A DNA stretch of 9,880 nt from an uncultured Propionibacteriaceae bacterium (GCA_938012815.1 CALLVV010000040.1:1-9880); one strand, 5' to 3'. Shown: positions 1-7,389, counted from the first letter of the stretch. The notes: a model not told the origin generated them from the sequence alone. Program-made: numbers and translations.

Positions 1-1256
1 GTCTCCATGGCGGCGTCGTCGTGGGCGGCGGAGAGGAACCACGCCTCGAAGGCCGACGGTGGCAGCGCCACTCCCCCGTCCAGCATCGCATGGAAGAACC
101 TCCCGTAGGCCGCGGTGTCCTGATTCTGGGCGTCTGCGTAGTCGATGACGGGCTTCTCCCGGAAGAACACGGAGAACAGGTTCCCGGCGGTCTGGATGAC
201 GTGGGGCACCCCGGCCCCGGTCAGCGCGTCGCCGACCAGCCGCTGCAGCTCGGCGGAACGAGCGTCGACCCTGTCGTAGACCTCCGGTTTCGCCAGGTCG
301 AGGGTGGCGATCCCGGCCGCGGTGGCGAGGGGATTCCCGGAGAGCGTGCCCGCCTGGTAGACGGGGCCGAGCGGGGCCAGCAGGTCCATGATCTCCCTGC
401 GACCCCCGACCGCCGCGAGGGGCATGCCACCGCCGACCACCTTCCCGAAGGTGATCAGGTCGGGCGTCCACTCCGGGGCCTCGACCCCAGCTTCGAGTCC
501 CCACCAGCCGGAGGCTCCGACGCGGAAACCGGTGAGCACCTCGTCGAGGATCATGAGTGCCCCGTGCTCGGCGGTCAGCCGGCGGATCTCGGCGTTGAAT
601 CCCTCGGCCGGGGTGACGACCCCCATGTTCGCGGGTGCGGCCTCCGTGATGACCGCCGCGATCTGCCCGCCGATCCGTTCGAACAGCGAACGCAATTCGT
701 CGAAGTCGTTGTAGGCAAGCACGATGGTGTCGGCCGCGGCAGCCACCGTCACCCCTGCGCTTCCCGGCAGCCCCTGAGTGGCCACACCCGATCCGGCGGC
801 GGCCAGCAGCGCATCCGAGTGTCCGTGATAGCAGCCCGCGAATTTGACGATCTTGTCGCGGCCCGTGGCGCCGCGGGCGATCCGCACCGCGGTCATGGTG
901 GCCTCCGTGCCGGTGGAGACCAGCCTCACGTGTTCCGCGACGGGAACCCGGGCACGGATCCGCTCGGCGAGCTCCACCTCCGCGCCCGTCGGTGCCCCGA
1001 AACTGAGGCCCCTGGCGGCCGCCTCCTGCACGGCCGCGACGACCTGAGGATGGGCGTGCCCGAGCAGCGCCGGCCCCCAGGAACACACGAGATCGACGTA
1101 GCTGGTGCCGTCGACGTCAGTCACTCGGCAACCGGATGCCTGCTTGATGAAACGCGGCGTGCCACCCACGGACGCGAATGCCCGCACGGGCGAGTTGACC
1201 CCGCCCGGGATCGCCTCGCAGGCCCGTGTCATCCATTCCTGGTTCAGTCCAGCCAT
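1..1256 (-). CDS. hemL: Glutamate-1-semialdehyde 2,1-aminomutase (partial, C-terminus beyond window)
   Basis: This PLP-dependent cytosolic enzyme converts glutamate-1-semialdehyde, the product of HemA, to 5-aminolaevulinate. Translating the minus strand from the ATG at 1256 gives 418 full codons with no stop before the window edge. Family motifs are clear. Residues near the N-terminus read PGGVNSPVRAF, followed by SGTEATM and GCYHGHSD in the cofactor domain. LILDEVLTGFRV carries the PLP-pyridine Asp (about D238). DLITFGKVVGGGMP carries the Schiff-base lysine (about K272). The visible end, SAAHDD, matches the penultimate helix of the family, so only about 12-25 residues should be missing. The start is supported by a GGAGG 7 nt upstream. 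It overlaps the 3' end of hemB by 13 nt, which implies translational coupling and makes it the fifth gene of the hemE-led operon. I see no frameshift. Confidence in the function is very high. Confidence 0.97.
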   Translation of the reverse strand, partial: MAGLNQEWMTRACEAIPGGVNSPVRAFASVGGTPRFIKQASGCRVTDVDGTSYVDLVCSWGPALLGHAHPQVVAAVQEAAARGLSFGAPTGAEVELAERIRARVPVAEHVRLVSTGTEATMTAVRIARGATGRDKIVKFAGCYHGHSDALLAAAGSGVATQGLPGSAGVTVAAAADTIVLAYNDFDELRSLFERIGGQIAAVITEAAPANMGVVTPAEGFNAEIRRLTAEHGALMILDEVLTGFRVGASGWWGLEAGVEAPEWTPDLITFGKVVGGGMPLAAVGGRREIMDLLAPLGPVYQAGTLSGNPLATAAGIATLDLAKPEVYDRVDARSAELQRLVGDALTGAGVPHVIQTAGNLFSVFFREKPVIDYADAQNQDTAAYGRFFHAMLDGGVALPPSAFEAWFLSAAHDDAAME

Positions 1257-2206
1257 TCGGCAACCTCCAACGCCCAGTAGGTGAGCACCACATCGGCACC
1301 CGAGCGAACGATACTCGTGATCGACTCCTCGATGGCGGCGCGCCGGTCGATCCAGCCGCGTTCCGCCGCCGCCTCGATCATGGCGTACTCCCCCGACACC
1401 TGGTAGGCCGCCACCGGAACCTTCGAGACCGCGGCCACATCGGCGAGCACGTCGAGGTAGTGGCTGGCGGGTTTGACCATCACCATGTCGGCGCCCTCCG
1501 ACAGGTCCAGCAGCACCTCCCTGAGGCCCTCACGGCGGTTCGCGGGATCCTGCTGGTAGGTGCGGCGATCCCCCTGGAGGGACGAGCCGACCGCCTCCCG
1601 GAACGGCCCGTAGAACGCGGAGGCGTACTTCGCCGAGTAGGCCAGGATCCCGACGTCCTCGAAACCGGCCGCGTCCAGCCCGGCACGGATCACCCGGATC
1701 TGGCCGTCCATCATCCCCGACGGCGCCACCACGTGTGTGCCGGCCCGGGCCTGCGCCACCGCCTGCTGCGCGTAGGCATCGCAGGTCTCGTCATTGATCA
1801 CACGGCCGTCCTCGGCGAGGAAACCGCAGTGCCCGTGGCTGGTGAACTCGTCCAGGCACACGTCCGACATGATCACCAGATCATCGCCCACCGTTTCCCG
1901 GCAGGCGGTGATGGCCCGCTGTTCGATGCCGTCGGGCGCCCAGGCCTGCGTGCCCCGCGGGTCCTTGTCCGCATCATCGGGCACCCCGAACAGCATGATC
2001 CCGCCCAGTCCCGCCTCTACCGCCGATCGTGCGACGCCACCGATCTGTTCCACGGTGTGCCGACGCACCCCCGGCATGGCGCTGATCTCGGCAGAGGACT
2101 CGCCGACGAAGACAGGCAGAACGAGCTGCGCCGGACGCGGCCGGGTTTCGCGGACCAGTCTTCTCATGGCGGCGGTGGTGCGTAGCCTGCGTGGGCGCTC
2201 GATCAT
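1244..2206 (-). CDS. hemB: Porphobilinogen synthase (delta-aminolaevulinic acid dehydratase)
   Basis: This enzyme condenses two 5-aminolaevulinate molecules to porphobilinogen in the cytosol. The 320-residue product has the usual family length. The two active-site lysines are visible: K193 in AYSAKYASAFYGPFR and K245 in MVMVKPASHYLD. The metal-binding stretch DVCLDEFTSHGHCG (about residues 115-128) keeps the first and third cysteines of the zinc-type site (C117, C127) but has Asp at the middle position (D119). This is intermediate between the three-Cys zinc enzymes and the Asp-rich magnesium enzymes. I recall similar patterns from actinobacteria. The ATG at 2206 overlaps the hemCD stop as ATGA (4 nt) and is preceded by a modest GGGAAGGGA Shine-Dalgarno. 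The 3' end overlaps hemL by 13 nt. It is the fourth gene of the leftward operon. Confidence 0.98.
   Translation of the reverse strand: MIERPRRLRTTAAMRRLVRETRPRPAQLVLPVFVGESSAEISAMPGVRRHTVEQIGGVARSAVEAGLGGIMLFGVPDDADKDPRGTQAWAPDGIEQRAITACRETVGDDLVIMSDVCLDEFTSHGHCGFLAEDGRVINDETCDAYAQQAVAQARAGTHVVAPSGMMDGQIRVIRAGLDAAGFEDVGILAYSAKYASAFYGPFREAVGSSLQGDRRTYQQDPANRREGLREVLLDLSEGADMVMVKPASHYLDVLADVAAVSKVPVAAYQVSGEYAMIEAAAERGWIDRRAAIEESITSIVRSGADVVLTYWALEVAEWLD
1264..1268 (-). promoter_or_regulatory. Shine-Dalgarno site of hemL
   Basis: The minus strand reads GGAGG seven nucleotides before the ATG at 1256, inside the last codons of hemB. It fixes the hemL start although the gene overlaps hemB by 13 nt. 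It also gives hemL its own initiation signal in addition to coupling. Confidence 0.75.
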
Positions 2207-3810
2207 GCGTTTCCCTTCCCAACCAGTTCGGCGGCGGCCCTTGCGACCGCCTCCGCGTCGGGGGACGGCGAGACACTGGCCGCCACCCCAAGTTCATTCA
2301 ACACCTTCGCGGTGGGTTGTCCGATGGCAAGCACCCGGGTTTCCTCCGGCCAGCCCAGCCGTTCGTCGATCACCCGCGCCACCGAACCAGCGGTCACGAC
2401 CACTGCCGCGAACTCCCCGGCCCTCCAGCGGGCCGCCAGTTCGGCGGGTTCCCGGGTCGCCTCCATCGTGTAGACGGGAAAGACATCGACCTGCCAGCCC
2501 AGCTCCCGCAAACCCTCGGGAAGATCCGGTTTGGACAGCGCCGATCCCGGGATCACCACCCGTCCCGTGCCTGCCGGGAACTCCTCGACGAGTCCCGCCG
2601 CGCTGGCCTTCCCGGGGACGAGATCCACCGCGTATCCGGCCGCTTCCAAGGCCGCTGCGGTCGCCTTACCGACGGCGGCGATCCGCCCGGGCAGCCGGAC
2701 ACCCAGCCCCTGAAGGGTCTCGACGGTGCGGGCGGAGGTGACCACCGACCAGTCGGCCCGCCCGAGGTCGAGCCCGTCTACCAGCACCACCGGGGCCTGC
2801 ACCGGGAAGGTCGTGACCTCCAGTCCGGCGGCACTCAGCGCCTTCGAGAGCGCGCCCGCCTCGCGGGGAAGAAACACCCTGCGTCCCCCGGCCTGGGGCC
2901 ACAGGTCCGCGTCGTCGTGGAACTCGGCCAGCCGGGAGGCGCGGGTGGCGTCCAGCTGGGTCACGTCGGCGGCGCCGAGGGCGAGCAGCCGGGAGGCGGC
3001 GGTTCTTCCCGCACCCGGAATCAGCGGCACCTCGGTTCTGGCCTGGCGGGTGCCGTCGGCGGAGTACACCCCCGCTGCCAGCCCGTCGCCGGTCCCGAGG
3101 GCCGCTATCGGGGCCGCGCAGCCACCGCCCAGGGCTGCCAGGACAGCCCGTTCCTCGGTGACCGCGAGTCGCGTGCCCGCGTCTTCCAGGACTTCGAGGG
3201 CGGCGATCAGGACGGCGTCACCGGCGCGGCACTCAATGCCGAGCGCCCCCTGCCCGGGTGCGGGCAGGATGGGCAGTTCCTCGGTGATCCGTCCCGCGAG
3301 CCCGAGGCGGCGCAGTCCCGCCGCGGCCAGCACCACCGCATCCAGGTCGCCGGAGGTCACCCGGGACAGCCGGGTGTCGATGTTGCCGCGGATGTCAATG
3401 AAGACCAGGTCGGGACGCAGGGCCCGCAGCTGCGCCACCCGCCGCGGCGACCCGGTGCCCACCCGGGACCCCTTTGGTAGTTCGGCCAGGCTCAGGCCGT
3501 CGCGGGAGCACAGCGCGTCGCGAGGGGATTCCCGCTCCGGGGTGGCGGCGATCACCAGCCCGGGGACGGGTTCGACCGGGAGATCCTTCAGGGAGTGGAC
3601 GGCCAGGTCCACTTCTCCCCTGAGCAATGCGGAACGCAACTCCGCGGCGAACACCCCGAGCCCGGAGAGCCGGGTCAGCGACCCGCGTTCGTGATCGCCG
3701 CGGGTGCGGATGGTGACGATCTCCACTTCGTGTCCGAGGGCGCGGAGCCGGTCGGCCACCCAGGTGGATTGGGTCACCGCCAGGGTGGATGCGCGCGTTC
3801 CCAGCCTCAT
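2203..3810 (-). CDS. hemC: Bifunctional HemC-HemD fusion: hydroxymethylbilane synthase / uroporphyrinogen-III synthase
   Basis: One 535-residue protein carries two consecutive pathway enzymes. Residues 1 to about 300 are porphobilinogen deaminase. Motifs are RTRGD (35-39), HSLKDLP with catalytic D76, VGTGSPRR (117-124), RGNIDTRL (141-148) and APGQGALGIE (184-193). GGGC with C231 is the dipyrromethane-cofactor attachment cysteine. About residues 308-530 form a uroporphyrinogen-III synthase fold, with LPRE at the start of the domain, ADWSVVTSARTVE (352-364), IAAVG (377-381), a PVYTM segment whose Y447 aligns with the conserved tyrosine of the family, and VVTAGSVA. In this last motif Ala replaces the Ser often found in TS. 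The product hydroxymethylbilane cyclises spontaneously to a useless isomer, so fusing the two enzymes may limit its escape (inference). The ATG at 3810 has GGAGG 7 nt upstream. It overlaps hemY and hemB by 4 nt each. Both domains look intact, with no frameshift between them. Confidence 0.96.
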   Translation of the reverse strand: MRLGTRASTLAVTQSTWVADRLRALGHEVEIVTIRTRGDHERGSLTRLSGLGVFAAELRSALLRGEVDLAVHSLKDLPVEPVPGLVIAATPERESPRDALCSRDGLSLAELPKGSRVGTGSPRRVAQLRALRPDLVFIDIRGNIDTRLSRVTSGDLDAVVLAAAGLRRLGLAGRITEELPILPAPGQGALGIECRAGDAVLIAALEVLEDAGTRLAVTEERAVLAALGGGCAAPIAALGTGDGLAAGVYSADGTRQARTEVPLIPGAGRTAASRLLALGAADVTQLDATRASRLAEFHDDADLWPQAGGRRVFLPREAGALSKALSAAGLEVTTFPVQAPVVLVDGLDLGRADWSVVTSARTVETLQGLGVRLPGRIAAVGKATAAALEAAGYAVDLVPGKASAAGLVEEFPAGTGRVVIPGSALSKPDLPEGLRELGWQVDVFPVYTMEATREPAELAARWRAGEFAAVVVTAGSVARVIDERLGWPEETRVLAIGQPTAKVLNELGVAASVSPSPDAEAVARAAAELVGKGNA

Positions 3811-5057
3811 GCTGCCGCCTCCAGTCCGGATGCGATTGCGGCCTCTATTCCATTGCCCACCACCCAGGCCCCTGCCACCTTGATGTTGGTGGGAAGGGAT
3901 TCCAGCAGCCTGGCCCGTTCCGCGGCCGGAAGCGCCCTGGGCACGGCGGGCCAGCGCACCAGGGCGTGGTCACGGAGCACCAGGTTCTCGCACCCGAGCA
4001 GCAGGCGGGCATCGGCCAGGGCCTGCTCCCGGGTGGGGTTGGCGTCGGGCGCGTAGCTGAGGCGGATCAGCTCCACCCCGCCGCGGCTCCAGGGCCATTT
4101 CGCCGAGTAGTGGGTCAGCGCCCGGGCTTCGAGCCCCGGGATCTGCTGGCCGAGCATCACCCCGGAACCGACCGGCGCCCCAGCCAGCGGCTCGGGTTCC
4201 AGCGCCAGGACCGCGTTGAGCGAGGTCCCCGTCGCGGGTGGCGATGCGGTGATTCCCAGCCCGCCGAGCAGCTCCGCGGCGGGACGGGCGGGGCAGGCCA
4301 GGATCACGCGATCGGCCTCCAGCCGGTCCTTGCCGGCGGTGACCGTAGCGTCGCGTCCGATCCCGGTGACGCGGGCACCGAGCCGGATCTTTCCGCCGTT
4401 GCCCCTGATGTCGGAGGCCAGGGCCTCGACGAGACGGATCAGGCCCCCGATGGGTTGGGCAACGGCGGAGCGGCTACCGCGGGCCGCCGCAACCTTCGCG
4501 TACAGGGATCCGGGTCCCCTCAGACTGGGCGCGAACTGCGCCAGCGGCATCCGGTCGGGTTCCATCCGGTAGACGGTCCGGGTCACGGGGGCCACCAGCC
4601 GGTCGGTGACGGCCCGGCCGAGGCGCGCGGTCACCAGCTCGCCGACGGTGGCGGCACCGGCCCCGATCTCGTCACCGAGTCCGGGTTCGGCCAGTGCCGT
4701 TGCCAGGTCCGTGCCGTCCAGGGCGGCGATCAGGGCCGGATCGTCCGGGCCTGCGGGAATGCCCAACACTCCGTTGGCGCCGGGCCAGGACCGCGTGGCG
4801 GACCAGCGGATGTGCGGTCCCCCCGTGGGGGCGGCGACCTCCAGCCCGAGGGTCGCGCACAGTTCGTCCACGACTCCCAGGCGGCGGGCGTAGGCCTCGG
4901 CCCCGCCGTCGATCACCTTCCCGGCTATCGTCAGCGGCGCCACCATCCCGCCGATCCGTTCCGAGGCCTCCAGGACGACGACCTCGGCGCCCGCGCGGGC
5001 CAGCCGGTGGGCGGCCGCCAGCCCGGCCACCCCGGCCCCGACGATCACGGCCTTCAC
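3807..5057 (-). CDS. hemY: FAD-dependent coproporphyrinogen III oxidase (HemY/CgoX family)
   Basis: This oxygen-dependent flavoprotein removes six electrons from the porphyrinogen ring. Because the same locus encodes HemQ and no coproporphyrinogen decarboxylase (HemF/HemN) is seen, the substrate is probably coproporphyrinogen III, giving coproporphyrin III, not protoporphyrinogen IX. Using the GTG at 5057 gives 416 residues, somewhat shorter than typical family members (about 450-470). The N-terminus MKAVIVGAGVAGLAAA is a dinucleotide-binding GxGxxG fold followed by VVVLEASERIGG. The C-terminus (about 393-413) has KVAGAWVVGNGIEAAIASG, the second FAD-contact signature of the family. The frame stays open upstream to 5450, but that part only shadows hemE. 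The GTG forms a GTGA overlap with the hemE stop and starts exactly at the Rossmann strand. No good Shine-Dalgarno precedes it, so translation probably depends on hemE ribosomes. It overlaps hemCD by 4 nt. Confidence 0.94.
   Translation of the reverse strand: MKAVIVGAGVAGLAAAHRLARAGAEVVVLEASERIGGMVAPLTIAGKVIDGGAEAYARRLGVVDELCATLGLEVAAPTGGPHIRWSATRSWPGANGVLGIPAGPDDPALIAALDGTDLATALAEPGLGDEIGAGAATVGELVTARLGRAVTDRLVAPVTRTVYRMEPDRMPLAQFAPSLRGPGSLYAKVAAARGSRSAVAQPIGGLIRLVEALASDIRGNGGKIRLGARVTGIGRDATVTAGKDRLEADRVILACPARPAAELLGGLGITASPPATGTSLNAVLALEPEPLAGAPVGSGVMLGQQIPGLEARALTHYSAKWPWSRGGVELIRLSYAPDANPTREQALADARLLLGCENLVLRDHALVRWPAVPRALPAAERARLLESLPTNIKVAGAWVVGNGIEAAIASGLEAAA
3818..3822 (-). promoter_or_regulatory. 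Shine-Dalgarno site of hemCD
   Basis: GGAGG on the minus strand lies seven nucleotides before the ATG at 3810, inside the 3' end of hemY. It supports that start, which lies directly at the first conserved strand of the HemC domain. Confidence 0.7.
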
Positions 5058-6070
5058 AGCTCGTGCACCAGTGCGACGAGATCGGTCAGCACCGCGGGAT
5101 CGGTCTCGGGTGGTACACCGTGCCCGAGGTTGACCACGTGGGCGGGGGCGGATCGGCCTCGCTCGACGACGTCCCTGGTGTGGGCGGCGAGGTTCTCCCA
5201 GCCCGCGGCCAGTCGCGCGGGATCGATGTTGCCCTGGAGCACCTTTCCGGGCAGGCGGCGCGCTGCCTCGTCCAGGGGGATGCGGTGGTCGATCCCGATC
5301 GCCTCGGATCCACATTCGGCCATGGCCTCCAGCAGGTGTCCGGTTCCGGTGCCGAAGTGGATGCGGGGCACGGAAACGCTCTCCAGCGCCCGCCGCGAGT
5401 AGGGGGCGACCCGGGTGGTGTAGTCGGCCAGGCAGAGCGTCCCGACCCAAGAGTCGAACAGCTGTACCGCCCGCGCCCCGGCCGCAACCTGGATGCGCAG
5501 GAACTCACCCGACAGGTCGGCGCACCAGGTGAGCAGCCGGTCCCACGCCGCGGGCTCGGCGTGCATGAAGGCCCGCGCCCCCAGGTGGTCACGGGAGCCG
5601 CGTCCCTCCACCAGATAGGCGGCCAGGGTGAAGGGGGCGCCCGCGAATCCGATCACCGGCGTGTCCTCGCCGAGTTCCGCGACGGCCAGTGCCATCGCCT
5701 TCTCCACGGCCGATGCATCGAGGATCCGGCGCTCCACCAGCCTGTTCACCTCCGTGACGCTGTTCACCGGTTGTTCGAAAACCGGCCCCACCCCGGCGGT
5801 GATCGTCACATCGACGCCCGCGAGCGCCAAGGGGATCATGATGTCGGAGAAGAACACGGCCGCGTCCACGCCATGGCGGCGCACCGGCTGGCAGGTTATT
5901 TCGGCAGCCAGTTCGGGGGTGAGGCAGGCATCCAGCATCGCGACGCCCTGTCTCGCATTGCGGTACTCTGGCAGCGATCGTCCGGCCTGACGCATGAACC
6001 ACACGGGCAGACGCTCCGGTCGGCGACCCTCGAGGGCGGCCAGAAGGGCAGGCTGATCGCTTCTCATCAT
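5054..6070 (-). CDS. hemE: Uroporphyrinogen III decarboxylase
   Basis: This cofactor-free cytosolic enzyme removes the four acetate carboxyls of uroporphyrinogen III to give coproporphyrinogen III. The 338-residue product carries both family signatures: PVWFMRQAGRSLPEYR (22-37, with substrate-binding R27 and R31) and GFAGAPFTLAAYLVEG (141-156, with Y152). Other expected active-site residues are D76 in FSDIM, S207 in LFDSWVG and H317 in NLGHGVPP. It is the first gene of the leftward operon, starting 47 bp from the divergent hemA. Two adjacent in-frame ATG codons (6070 and 6067) could serve as the start. The upstream Shine-Dalgarno is weak (AGGGCAGAAT), so I cannot choose between them and report the first. 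The stop overlaps the GTG of hemY by 4 nt. Confidence 0.98.
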   Translation of the reverse strand: MMRSDQPALLAALEGRRPERLPVWFMRQAGRSLPEYRNARQGVAMLDACLTPELAAEITCQPVRRHGVDAAVFFSDIMIPLALAGVDVTITAGVGPVFEQPVNSVTEVNRLVERRILDASAVEKAMALAVAELGEDTPVIGFAGAPFTLAAYLVEGRGSRDHLGARAFMHAEPAAWDRLLTWCADLSGEFLRIQVAAGARAVQLFDSWVGTLCLADYTTRVAPYSRRALESVSVPRIHFGTGTGHLLEAMAECGSEAIGIDHRIPLDEAARRLPGKVLQGNIDPARLAAGWENLAAHTRDVVERGRSAPAHVVNLGHGVPPETDPAVLTDLVALVHEL

Positions 6071-6090
6071 GGCCGAATTCTGCCCTATCG

Positions 6091-6102
6091 CCAGAAATCT
6101 GG
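6091..6102. repeat. Small palindrome CCAGA-AA-TCTGG, possible operator
   Basis: A perfect 5-bp inverted repeat with a 2-bp spacer sits at the centre of the divergent gap, within 3 bp of its midpoint. A dimeric regulator bound here could control both operons. It is short enough to arise by chance and resembles no operator I know; it is not an IdeR/DtxR iron box. Confidence 0.35.
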
Positions 6103-6108
6103 TTCACT

Positions 6109-6112
6109 GGAG
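6109..6112 (+). promoter_or_regulatory. Shine-Dalgarno site of hemA (GTG start)
   Basis: GGAG lies five nucleotides before the GTG at 6118. It decides for this GTG start; the next conserved block of the protein follows directly. Confidence 0.65.
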
Positions 6113-6117
6113 CCACT

Positions 6118-7389
6118 GTGAACCTTCGCATCCTGTCCGTAACGCATGACCTCCACGGTCTGACCGAGGTCCAGCGCGTATCTCAACATACGGACACCCT
6201 GTCCGCTTCGTTGAGGAACACCGCCGGGGTTGAGGGTCTCGTAACCTTGGCGACCTGCAACCGGCTCGAGTTCATCATCGATTCCCCGAAGGTGCCGGAG
6301 GCACATCTACGCCTGAGACTGGCCCGCGAGCTCGACGCCCAGCCCGACTGGGTCGTGCACGAGGGCGAGGACGCCCTCACCCACCTGTTCCGGGTCGCCT
6401 CCGGCCTGGAGTCGATGGTGGTCGGCGAACGGGAGATCACGGGGCAGCTGCGCCGCGCACTCAAGACCGCCCAGGAATCCGGTGACGCGTCCGGCACCCT
6501 CACCAGCGTCATCAACGCCGCCCTGCACACCTCCCGGCGGGTGAAGGTTGAAACCAAGCTGCAGGAATCGGGACGTTCGGTGGTCGGCGTCGGCCTCGAC
6601 ATGACCGGGATCAGGGACTGGAGGAACCAACGGGTATTGCTTGTGGGGACAGGTTCCTACGCGGGTGCTGTCGTCTCGGCGCTGCGGCAGCGCGGGACCG
6701 AAACCATCTTCGTCCATTCCGCTTCCGGGCGGGCGACAGGATTCGCCGAGCGGCACGCCATCACCCCCGCAACAGACCTCGAAACGGCCCTGGGCAGGGC
6801 AACGCTGGTGGTCACCTGCCGCGGCTCCGCCACCCCTGTGGTAACCACCGCCCATCTCAAGGACGCAACCCCCACCGTGCTGCTTGATCTGTCGTTGCAG
6901 CCGGATGTGGATCCGGCCGTGGCCGCTCTCCCGGGAATCACCCTCCTCGACCTGGCCGCGATCCAGGCCACCATCTCCCCCACCTGGGCCGCCGACTCCG
7001 CCCACGCCGAGCGGGTCATCGCCGAAGGAGTCAACGAGATCTCCGGGCGTCTGGCCTCCCGCGCCGCGAACCCCGCGGTCGCATCACTGCGGGCCGCGAT
7101 GTTGCGGATCGTCGACGAGGAGGTGGCGCGGCTCCCGCAGGGCCGGGCGCTGACCGTCGAGGACTGCGCACTGGCGCTCCGGCGTCTGACCACGAAGCTG
7201 CTCCACACCCCCTCGATACGCGCACGCGACGCCGCGGCCGAGGGCAGGATCGCCGACTACCTAGCGGCCTTGGAGGAGCTCTACGGCATTGAGATCCAGC
7301 CCGACCTCGACGCCCGGAGCCGTCGTCGTTGTCCGGTGACAGGGCTCAGCTTTGCCGATCTGGTGACCGCGCCCACGGAGGTCGGATGA
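6118..7389 (+). CDS. hemA: Glutamyl-tRNA reductase
   Basis: This NADPH-dependent enzyme reduces glutamate charged on tRNA-Glu to glutamate-1-semialdehyde. It is the first committed and usually rate-limiting step of the C5 pathway. The 423-residue product has the three expected parts. The catalytic domain has the nucleophile C47 in LATCNRLEF and H89 in ALTHLFRVASGLESMVVGE. The NADPH domain runs from about 160 to 300, with VLLVGTGSYAG. The C-terminal dimerisation helix lies around 320-395, with ALTVEDCALALRRLTTKLLH. Several normally conserved sites deviate. The N-terminal GLxHxxAP-type motif is replaced by SVTHDLHGL, the GAGEMG-like loop reads GTGSYAG, and the PRD motif reads QPDVDP. The tail has an RRRCPVTG segment with a Cys-Pro pair (C405). 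Catalytic residues are intact, so I expect an active enzyme. It starts with GTG, is the first gene of the rightward operon, and overlaps hemH as ATGA. Confidence 0.96.
   Translation: MNLRILSVTHDLHGLTEVQRVSQHTDTLSASLRNTAGVEGLVTLATCNRLEFIIDSPKVPEAHLRLRLARELDAQPDWVVHEGEDALTHLFRVASGLESMVVGEREITGQLRRALKTAQESGDASGTLTSVINAALHTSRRVKVETKLQESGRSVVGVGLDMTGIRDWRNQRVLLVGTGSYAGAVVSALRQRGTETIFVHSASGRATGFAERHAITPATDLETALGRATLVVTCRGSATPVVTTAHLKDATPTVLLDLSLQPDVDPAVAALPGITLLDLAAIQATISPTWAADSAHAERVIAEGVNEISGRLASRAANPAVASLRAAMLRIVDEEVARLPQGRALTVEDCALALRRLTTKLLHTPSIRARDAAAEGRIADYLAALEELYGIEIQPDLDARSRRRCPVTGLSFADLVTAPTEVG
7377..7382 (+). promoter_or_regulatory. Shine-Dalgarno site of hemH
   Basis: GGAGGT lies three to four nucleotides before the ATG at 7386, within the last codons of hemA. 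The spacing is short but the match is strong. It supports the ATG that starts just before the conserved first strand AVLLASYGGP, rather than a longer product. Confidence 0.65.

Larger units (their letters stand above)
6071..6117. promoter_or_regulatory. Divergent hemE / hemA intergenic promoter region
   Basis: This 47-bp gap is the only non-coding DNA between the two outward-facing gene strings, so promoters for both must lie in it or extend into the 5' ends of hemE and hemA. It is richer in A/T than its surroundings, and the first 150 bp of hemA are too. I could not pick convincing -35/-10 pairs. TATCGC (6086-6091) and the AAATCT at 6095-6100 are weak candidates at best. Such a short shared control region suggests the two operons are co-regulated (inference). 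Confidence 0.6.

Noticed and set aside
21..1280. 419-codon open frame on the plus strand opposite hemL
   Set aside because: It has Gly/Arg/Pro/His-rich shadow composition with no recognisable motif, and lies exactly antisense to a clear hemL. Long antisense frames are expected at this GC content.
1226..3694. Several long plus-strand frames opposite hemB and hemCD
   Set aside because: They are antisense shadows of conserved genes with low-complexity Arg/Pro/Ser-rich translations and no ribosome sites.
5058..5450. Upstream extension of the hemY frame
   Set aside because: It runs through hemE in another frame, is Arg/Gly/Pro-rich and has no homology to the family. The GTG at 5057 starts exactly at the FAD-binding fold.
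6071..6117. Defined -35/-10 promoters or an IdeR/DtxR iron box
   Set aside because: I searched both strands by eye. No hexamer pair with proper spacing and no 19-bp iron-box-like palindrome was convincing.
3789..6121. Two plus-strand frames of about 475-537 codons opposite hemY and hemE
   Set aside because: They overlap each other and lie antisense to two certain genes. Composition is that of a shadow frame.
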